A DNA stretch of 11,438 nucleotides from JAXDLK01 sp034666665 (GTDB taxonomy: Bacteria; Desulfobacterota; Binatia; JACPRU01): positions 1 through 11,438 of the forward strand of contig JAXDLK010000146.1 of the NCBI GenBank assembly GCA_034666665.1, written 5' to 3'. The notes under the pieces are model-generated. The model was not told where the DNA came from. It did not search any database and worked only from the letters and a program-made list of their open reading frames with translations. A program made the position numbers and the translations under genes. The stretch's first letter is position 1; the number at the start of each line of letters is the position of its first letter. This document shows, one piece after another, positions 7,677-11,438 of the stretch.

Positions 7677-7727
7677 CCGCCCGAGCCAATAAATTGGTTG
7701 ACAGGGGCGGCATCGCCGGGCGATAGA
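7677..7727 (+). promoter_or_regulatory. Candidate promoter with overlapping palindromic operator for the cytochrome gene
   Basis: A perfect TTGACA sits at 7698-7703. Directly before it is the palindrome CCAAT-AA-ATTGG (7686-7697), and both lie inside an outer inverted repeat, CCGCCC at 7677-7682 and GGGCGG at 7705-7710. The -10 element is weak: GATAGA at 7722-7727 after 18 bases, or CATTAT at 7754-7759 with a different -35. An inverted repeat of this size touching the -35 box is a typical place for a dimeric repressor, and the TetR gene downstream is one candidate. No transcription start is proved. Confidence 0.45.
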
Positions 7728-7805
7728 CGGCGCTCGTCCAATTCGCATAGTGTCATTATCGTCACCGCCAAGGCGGAGAAGCGATGGCCTGCCTCGAAGG
7801 AATCC

Positions 7806-7833
7806 GCTGATCGAGTACCTGAAGACACTGTGA
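7806..7833 (+). pseudogene. 3'-end relic of a cytochrome paralogue
   Basis: Read in the frame ending with TGA at 7831-7833, these bases encode LIEYLKTL-stop, exactly the last eight residues of the di-haem cytochrome that ends at 9860. The first 21 bases (7806-7826) are identical to 9833-9853. The last codons then differ silently (ACA CTG against ACG CTC), which indicates a diverged coding copy rather than a random match. Sequence upstream of 7806 shows no similarity to the cytochrome. It looks like the stub left when a tandem paralogue was deleted. Confidence 0.6.
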
Positions 7834-7862
7834 TGCGTGGTCCGCGCGCGATGGGAGCTTCG

Positions 7863-9860
7863 ATGACCGTTCGGAAACATTCCAGAATCGCCCATTCCAG
7901 AATCGCAACGCTCGCCGTGATCGTCGGCATGGCCACGTCGGCAGCGATCGCTGCGGCGGCGGAATTCCCGCTGCTCGGGTCGAGCCGCGGCGGACACCGC
8001 TGGTTCGACTTCTGTGAAGGAAAGCCCGACGGGGCGCTCCTCCCGGCCGAGCCGCGCTCGCTCGTCCAGCCGGGCGTGAGCGACGGCCGCGCAGTCCACT
8101 TCAACACGTGGTGGAAGAACTGCCACGCCGATCCCGAGCTCGTCGGCGAGCATGCGCAGCCGAAGACGTGCGGCGAGCTTCGCGCGTTCTGGACGCGCGG
8201 GAAGATCCTCATGCGTGGGAATGGCACCGTCGGCGAAGGAACCTTCTTCGCCGGTACGACGGCGACGCGCGGCGTCTCCGCCCAGACGTTCAACGAGCTC
8301 TGGCGGGCCTGGGGACTCCCGGAGAGGCCCGACAACTTCGACCTCCTCGTGGCCCAGCGCTACGGCTTGCCGATGGGCGCCGAACGGAACCCTTACCCGC
8401 TGGCGGGCGAGGATCCGAACCAGACGAACGGCGGAAGCGGGCAGCTCGCGGCGGCGATGACGCAGCTCCGGAAGGCGGACGGCAGCTGGACCGGTGAGCT
8501 CAGCTTCAAGTGCCATCTCTGCCACAGCGGACAGGTCGGCGAGCCGGAGGAGGGTGAGGGCCTCGGCCTCCTGTACGGTAGCGGCACGGGCCTCCACGAC
8601 ATCGCGCTCTTCTGGCGCGAGCTCGGAGCGCTCGGCGTTCCGGGCGGTCAAGCCGGCATCGCCTTCAGCCTTTTCGGCACCAGCCGCGGGACCAACAACG
8701 CGCAGTTCGGGAACATCACCGGCTTCCCGTACCCGCAGGACCTGGCCCGCCGGCCGACACAGGGCGCGGGCTGGCTCCAGTCCGGGTCGACGGCGTCGAT
8801 GGACACGCCGGCCTGGTGGAACGTCGGCCACCGTCCGGTCAAGTTCGCCGACGGCATCCTGCCGGCGGACGCGGTGCGCGTCGACATGGCCTTCTACCTG
8901 CTCGACGGGAACCACGGACAGGACGCCGACTACTGGCTGCTCTCGACGAAGGCGCCGAAGTATCCGCTCGCGATCGATCGGGCCCTCGCCGAGAAGGGCG
9001 CGATCGTCTTCCACGCGAAGAACCTCTGGGGAGAGGGCCTCGACAATCCGGTGCCGAAGCCAAAAGGAGGAAACGGATCGTGCGCGAGCTGCCACGGCGC
9101 CTATTCGCCGCGGTTCGTGAATGACCGCACGTATCTCGCCGACCCGGTCCTCGAGGGCGTCGCGAGCAACGTCGTGCCGATCCGGATCATCGGTACCGAT
9201 ACGGCGCGGCTCGACGCGATGAACGAGGACGTGCAGCAGTCGAATGGCGGCGCGTGGGCGGGCTATCCCGAGACGACGAACCGCACCGACGTCCCCGATT
9301 GCGGGTCGCAGAACCGCGAAGAGCTCCGCGGCGACCGTGAGCCGGGGTATCTGGCGCCGCCGCTCTACGGTGTCTGGGCGACGGCTCCGTACTTTCACAA
9401 CGGCTCGCTGCCCGACGTGTGGTCGGTGCTGAAGGCCGAGGATCGGCCGAAGATCTGGCGCCGCCGGTCGACGCCCGCCCCCCTGGACCAGGCGGGAAGC
9501 GTCGTCATGGGTTACGACACGAGCGTCGCCCGCGCGTACGACGGCGAGAAGCTCGGCTGGAAGTACGACGAGATCACGTGCGGCGAAGGGACCCTGCCGG
9601 TGGTCGAGTGCGATCCGCTGAACCCGGGAGCGGAAGATCCGCTCGCGCAGCAGGCGCTCGCCGAGATCTACGGGAACGCTCTCCTCACGTGGAACGCGGG
9701 TCAGGCGCCCGTCTACACGCAGTGGACGCCCGGGCAGATCGAGGATCGCAAGATCTACAACACGCACCTCTTCAGCCAAGGGAACGAGGGACACGAGTTC
9801 ACCTCGGTGCTGACGGACGCCGAGCGGCGGGCGCTGATCGAGTACCTGAAGACGCTCTGA
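7863..9860 (+). CDS. Exported di-haem c-type cytochrome, RoxA/MauG-like
   Basis: This 665-residue precursor has a signal peptide (basic start, then IATLAVIVGMATSAAIAAAA, cleavage near residue 33), so the hemes would be attached outside the cytoplasm. Two haem-binding motifs are present: CHLCH at 217-221 and CASCH at 407-411. A PPLYGVWATAPYFHNGS stretch (His512) is the hallmark of the di-haem peroxidase/MauG superfamily. The total length, the roughly 190-residue spacing between hemes and the second motif CASCH all resemble rubber oxygenase RoxA (about 680 residues), which cleaves polyisoprene with O2; smaller bacterial cytochrome c peroxidases have about half this length. Substrate and activity here are inferred only. 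Extra cysteines (for example DCGSQ, ITCGE, VECD) may form disulfides. Start 7863 has GGGAG 5 bases upstream; ATG 7851 and 7833 are alternatives. Confidence 0.85.
   Translation: MTVRKHSRIAHSRIATLAVIVGMATSAAIAAAAEFPLLGSSRGGHRWFDFCEGKPDGALLPAEPRSLVQPGVSDGRAVHFNTWWKNCHADPELVGEHAQPKTCGELRAFWTRGKILMRGNGTVGEGTFFAGTTATRGVSAQTFNELWRAWGLPERPDNFDLLVAQRYGLPMGAERNPYPLAGEDPNQTNGGSGQLAAAMTQLRKADGSWTGELSFKCHLCHSGQVGEPEEGEGLGLLYGSGTGLHDIALFWRELGALGVPGGQAGIAFSLFGTSRGTNNAQFGNITGFPYPQDLARRPTQGAGWLQSGSTASMDTPAWWNVGHRPVKFADGILPADAVRVDMAFYLLDGNHGQDADYWLLSTKAPKYPLAIDRALAEKGAIVFHAKNLWGEGLDNPVPKPKGGNGSCASCHGAYSPRFVNDRTYLADPVLEGVASNVVPIRIIGTDTARLDAMNEDVQQSNGGAWAGYPETTNRTDVPDCGSQNREELRGDREPGYLAPPLYGVWATAPYFHNGSLPDVWSVLKAEDRPKIWRRRSTPAPLDQAGSVVMGYDTSVARAYDGEKLGWKYDEITCGEGTLPVVECDPLNPGAEDPLAQQALAEIYGNALLTWNAGQAPVYTQWTPGQIEDRKIYNTHLFSQGNEGHEFTSVLTDAERRALIEYLKTL
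7878..7907 (+). repeat. In-frame 15-bp tandem duplication in the cytochrome signal peptide
   Basis: Two adjacent 15-base units (7878-7892 and 7893-7907) match at 14 of 15 positions and encode HSRIA twice, the sole difference being GCC versus GCA at the last codon. The duplication lengthens the basic n-region of the signal peptide. It uses AGA, a codon uncommon in these GC-rich genes. Confidence 0.8.
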
Positions 9861-9915
9861 CGCGCGCTCGCGGAGGCGCAGCGGGAACGAATGCCGGCGG
9901 TGGATCGCGCGCGGG

Positions 9916-10060
9916 CGCGTGGCATCACCGGATCGTTGGCGTGCGCGTGTCGTTTGTGATCGTCAGTGGCCGGTGAGCGCCGCCCGTCCCCGCGCAGCCC
10001 GGATGGATCCCGCCGAGCGGCGCCGTCTGCTGGTGCGTGCGGCGATGCGCGCCGCCGGGT
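9916..10060 (+). repeat. Inverted repeat, arm A (tetR promoter and first 19 codons)
   Basis: These 145 bases match the reverse complement of 11294-11438 at 144 positions. The one difference, G at 10033 versus A in the other arm read in the same sense, changes tetR codon 11 from Val to Met. The right boundary at 10060 is sharp. The left boundary is unknown because arm B runs off the window, so the true repeat may be longer. Confidence 0.95.
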
Positions 10061-10653
10061 TCCGCTCGCTCGCGGGGGTCACCACCGACGACGTGGCGCG
10101 CGAGGGCGGCGTATCGCGGGCGGCGGTGCTCAAGTACTTTCCCGACCGCGACGCGATCGTGTCGGCGGTGCTCGACGAGGTGGAGCGAAGCGTCCGCGAG
10201 CAGGTCGCCCGCGTGCGCGCCTCGACGGACGACGCGGTCCGGCTGCTGGTGAACCTGGCCGTGGCGTATGGGGCGACCCTCGAGCGCGGCTTTGACTACG
10301 CCTCGATCATGCTCTCCTGGAGCACGCTTCATCGCCAGCCGCGGATCGCCGAGCGACTGGCGCGGATCTTCCTCGACTTCGTGGCGCTCGCGGACGAGAC
10401 GATCCGCCTGGGCATCCGCCAGAAGAAGATCCCGCCCGACATCGACATCGAGCTCGCCGCGTGGACGTTCGTCGGATACTTCTCGACGATCGCATCGGCG
10501 AAGCAGTTCGGCCGACCGCCCGAGTGGATCTATCATCTGCAGATCGCGTTGCTCCGGAACCTCTTCGGCTCCGACGCCGTGGACCGCGTGCTGACGGGCG
10601 CACCCGCAGCCGCGCTCACGTCGAAGCGCTCGAAGGCCCGCACGCGCCGTTGA
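10003..10653 (+). CDS. TetR-family transcriptional regulator
   Basis: This 216-residue protein has a normal TetR length. The N-terminal DNA-binding domain contains the helix-turn-helix VTTDDVAREGGVSRAAVLKYF (about residues 26-46), followed by PDRDAIVSAVLDEV, equivalent to the usual F/YF-x-KE-L-hx-AV helix of the family. The C-terminal region is helical and would bind an unidentified ligand and dimerise; the tail is basic (SKRSKARTRR). ATG 10003 is preferred for family length; GTG 9973 and ATG 9919 are in-frame alternatives, and none has a clear ribosome site. It lies 142 bases after the cytochrome on the same strand, so it may regulate that gene, perhaps through the palindrome near 7686-7697 (inference). 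Its promoter region and first 19 codons are duplicated in inverted orientation at the right end of the window. Confidence 0.88.
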   Translation: MDPAERRRLLVRAAMRAAGFRSLAGVTTDDVAREGGVSRAAVLKYFPDRDAIVSAVLDEVERSVREQVARVRASTDDAVRLLVNLAVAYGATLERGFDYASIMLSWSTLHRQPRIAERLARIFLDFVALADETIRLGIRQKKIPPDIDIELAAWTFVGYFSTIASAKQFGRPPEWIYHLQIALLRNLFGSDAVDRVLTGAPAAALTSKRSKARTRR

Positions 10654-10800
10654 GCTCTCGAAGCCCGCGAGTGCGGCACCGCCGCGACGAGCGTGTTGTT
10701 CGCGCACCCGGATGCCGGCGAGTGAGCCCAGCGCTCGCAGTGCCGGCCTATCTCGCCGCGAATGTGCCGTGGTGGGGCGCTGTCCTGCTACCGTCGCTAC

Positions 10801-10985
10801 ATGAAGCTGTCGCTGAAATTCCGGAAGTGATGGGGCAGCGGCTGTCCGAGGTCGCTCGGCGCCTCAACGTTCCGATCGCGGAGCTCGCCGCCGCTGCCGT
10901 TCGTGACTCCTTGCTCGGCCAGACGACGAGTTCGCCCGCCCGAACGGGAAGAACACGCGACTCGTGCGCGCGAAGGCGCTGCTGA
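10801..10985 (+). pseudogene. Frameshifted antitoxin-like gene
   Basis: Starting at ATG 10801 the sequence reads MKLSL, shifts frame at about 10815, continues EIPEVMGQRLSEVARRLNV and PIAELAAAAVRD, then shifts again at about 10907 to LLARPDDEF. Joined, this is the familiar pattern of a short helical protein found upstream of Fic/Doc-type toxins and similar accessory genes (RLNVPxxELAAAAVRDLLARPDDEF). Both breaks are repaired by adding one base to a doubled G or C, so either the gene has decayed or the assembly has two single-base deletions. After DDEF the expected ending is lost; the coordinates cover to the TGA at 10983-10985. No toxin gene follows; recombinase debris comes next. The role is known to me only from resemblance. 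Confidence 0.45.
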
Positions 10986-11061
10986 TCGAGGAGCGGCTCG
11001 CCCAAGGCGTGGAGCTTCACCGCGCGCTGCTGGACGTCTCGGGGACTGCCCGCCACGTCTC

Positions 11062-11293
11062 ATGCCGGTGCAGCGCGCGATCCGAGAGATCCCGACGGTT
11101 CGCGGCTACTACGAGACGTGGATCGCGCGGCAGGTGGCGCCGGTCGTTCGGAAATCCACCGCGATCCGGCATCGGCTCGCCTTCGATTCGATTCTCTTGC
11201 CGCTGCTGACCGGCGTTCGCCTCGACGAGATCACCCCCGCGTTCCTGCTCGACCTGCGTGCGCAGCTTATTCGAGCGGCGTTGGCACGGTCGC
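11062..11293 (+). pseudogene. N-terminal fragment of a tyrosine recombinase/integrase
   Basis: From ATG 11062 about 77 residues resemble the SAM-like core-binding domain of phage-type integrases: IPTVRGYYETWIARQVAP, VVRKSTAIRHRLAF, then ILLPLLTGVRLDEITPAFLLDLRAQL, corresponding to the usual x-x-STxxxY..L..HILPxLG..xLxEITP..l..l pattern. The similarity ends where the inverted repeat begins at 11294; the frame runs on to 11391 but reads as antisense of the tetR start. The catalytic Arg-His-Arg-Tyr half is therefore missing. Just upstream, in another frame (about 10937-11038), GKNTRLVRAKALLIEERLAQG resembles the arm-binding domain of such integrases, so the original start was probably further left with a frameshift between. 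It cannot be an active recombinase as it stands. Confidence 0.5.
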
Positions 11294-11438
11294 ACCCGGC
11301 GGCGCGCATCGCCGCACGCATCAGCAGACGGCGCCGCTCGGCGGGATCCATCCGGGCTGCGCGGGGACGGGCGGCGCTCACCGGCCACTGACGATCACAA
11401 ACGACACGCGCACGCCAACGATCCGGTGATGCCACGCG
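11294..11438 (-). repeat. Inverted repeat, arm B (truncated by window end)
   Basis: This is the reverse-complement copy of 9916-10060, matching at 144 of 145 positions and continuing to the last base of the window. Read on the minus strand it holds the tetR upstream region and codons 1-19 (with Met at codon 11), then runs into the antisense of the integrase fragment. It gives a chimeric open frame of about 80 residues from the tetR ATG equivalent, with no TetR fold after residue 19. Confidence 0.95.

Larger units (their letters stand above)
7440..7862. other. 423-base non-coding region upstream of the cytochrome gene
   Basis: No gene is evident. The left part (to about 7640) is GC-rich with a short self-complementary block near 7447-7462. 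From about 7650 it becomes noticeably more AT-rich and holds a nested inverted repeat with a TTGACA box (7677-7710). Further right, 7806-7833 is a relic of the 3' end of a cytochrome paralogue. The cytochrome frame is open leftwards to 7698, but the stretch 7698-7862 reads as arginine-rich junk and includes the relic in a different frame, so it is treated as leader. Confidence 0.6.

Noticed and set aside
7030..7713. Minus-strand open frame of 227 codons upstream of the fatty acid carrier
   Set aside because: Strongly arginine-rich, no domain, covers the zinc-ribbon gene and the promoter region; judged a shadow.
7650..9794. Very long open frame on the minus strand opposite the cytochrome gene (over 700 codons)
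   Set aside because: It is antisense to a clear cytochrome with signal peptide and two CxxCH motifs. Its protein is an Arg/Val/Glu-rich low-information sequence typical of GC-rich shadow frames.
10664..10800. Extra promoter or small gene between tetR and the antitoxin relic
   Set aside because: No start with a ribosome site and no recognisable -35/-10 pair; I see nothing supportable.

Overview
The window is a GC-rich bacterial segment whose coding frames are strongly G/C-biased at the third codon position. The gene content (soluble-looking PAS sensor kinase with an uncharacterised membrane domain, cobyric acid synthase, exported cupredoxin, exported beta-propeller, AtoE-type fatty acid carrier, large exported di-haem cytochrome, TetR regulator) fits a free-living, aerobic or facultative Gram-negative. 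A deltaproteobacterial, myxobacterial or Binatota-like lineage is my guess from general style only; no rRNA or other marker is present to settle it.

Left part (1-4200, all on +): the probable tail of an unidentified gene, a membrane-anchored PAS histidine kinase (153-2012), cobyric acid synthase CobQ (2124-3596) and a small exported type 1 copper protein (3733-4200). These sit in a head-to-tail row, but the gaps and hairpins between them suggest separate units rather than one operon. No response regulator and no other B12 gene accompanies them.

Middle part (4201-7862): a 309-base leader with a strong hairpin, then an exported SMP-30/gluconolactonase-like beta-propeller (4510-5613, +). It converges on an AtoE-family short-chain fatty acid carrier (5669-7033, -). 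Next come a 60-residue zinc-ribbon plus single-helix membrane protein (7257-7439, +) and a 423-base non-coding stretch. That stretch carries a nested inverted repeat abutting a perfect TTGACA box, and a relic of the last codons of a cytochrome paralogue.

Right part (7863-11438): a 665-residue exported di-haem c-type cytochrome that most resembles the RoxA-type rubber oxygenases within the MauG/cytochrome c peroxidase superfamily, followed by a TetR-family regulator (10003-10653). Downstream lies decayed accessory DNA: a frameshifted antitoxin-like gene and the N-terminal fragment of a tyrosine recombinase. The recombinase is cut by an inverted copy of the tetR promoter and first 19 codons, matching at 144 of 145 positions and running off the window end. 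The two arms enclose 1233 bp. This is either a real inverted duplication that could flip and break the regulator, or a fold-back assembly/amplification chimera at a contig end; the sequence alone cannot decide.

Working picture (inference): an exported oxidative cytochrome under a nearby TetR regulator, with a carrier for short-chain acids divergent from it, would suit oxidation of an extracellular hydrophobic substrate and uptake of short acids. Nothing in the window proves the substrate.
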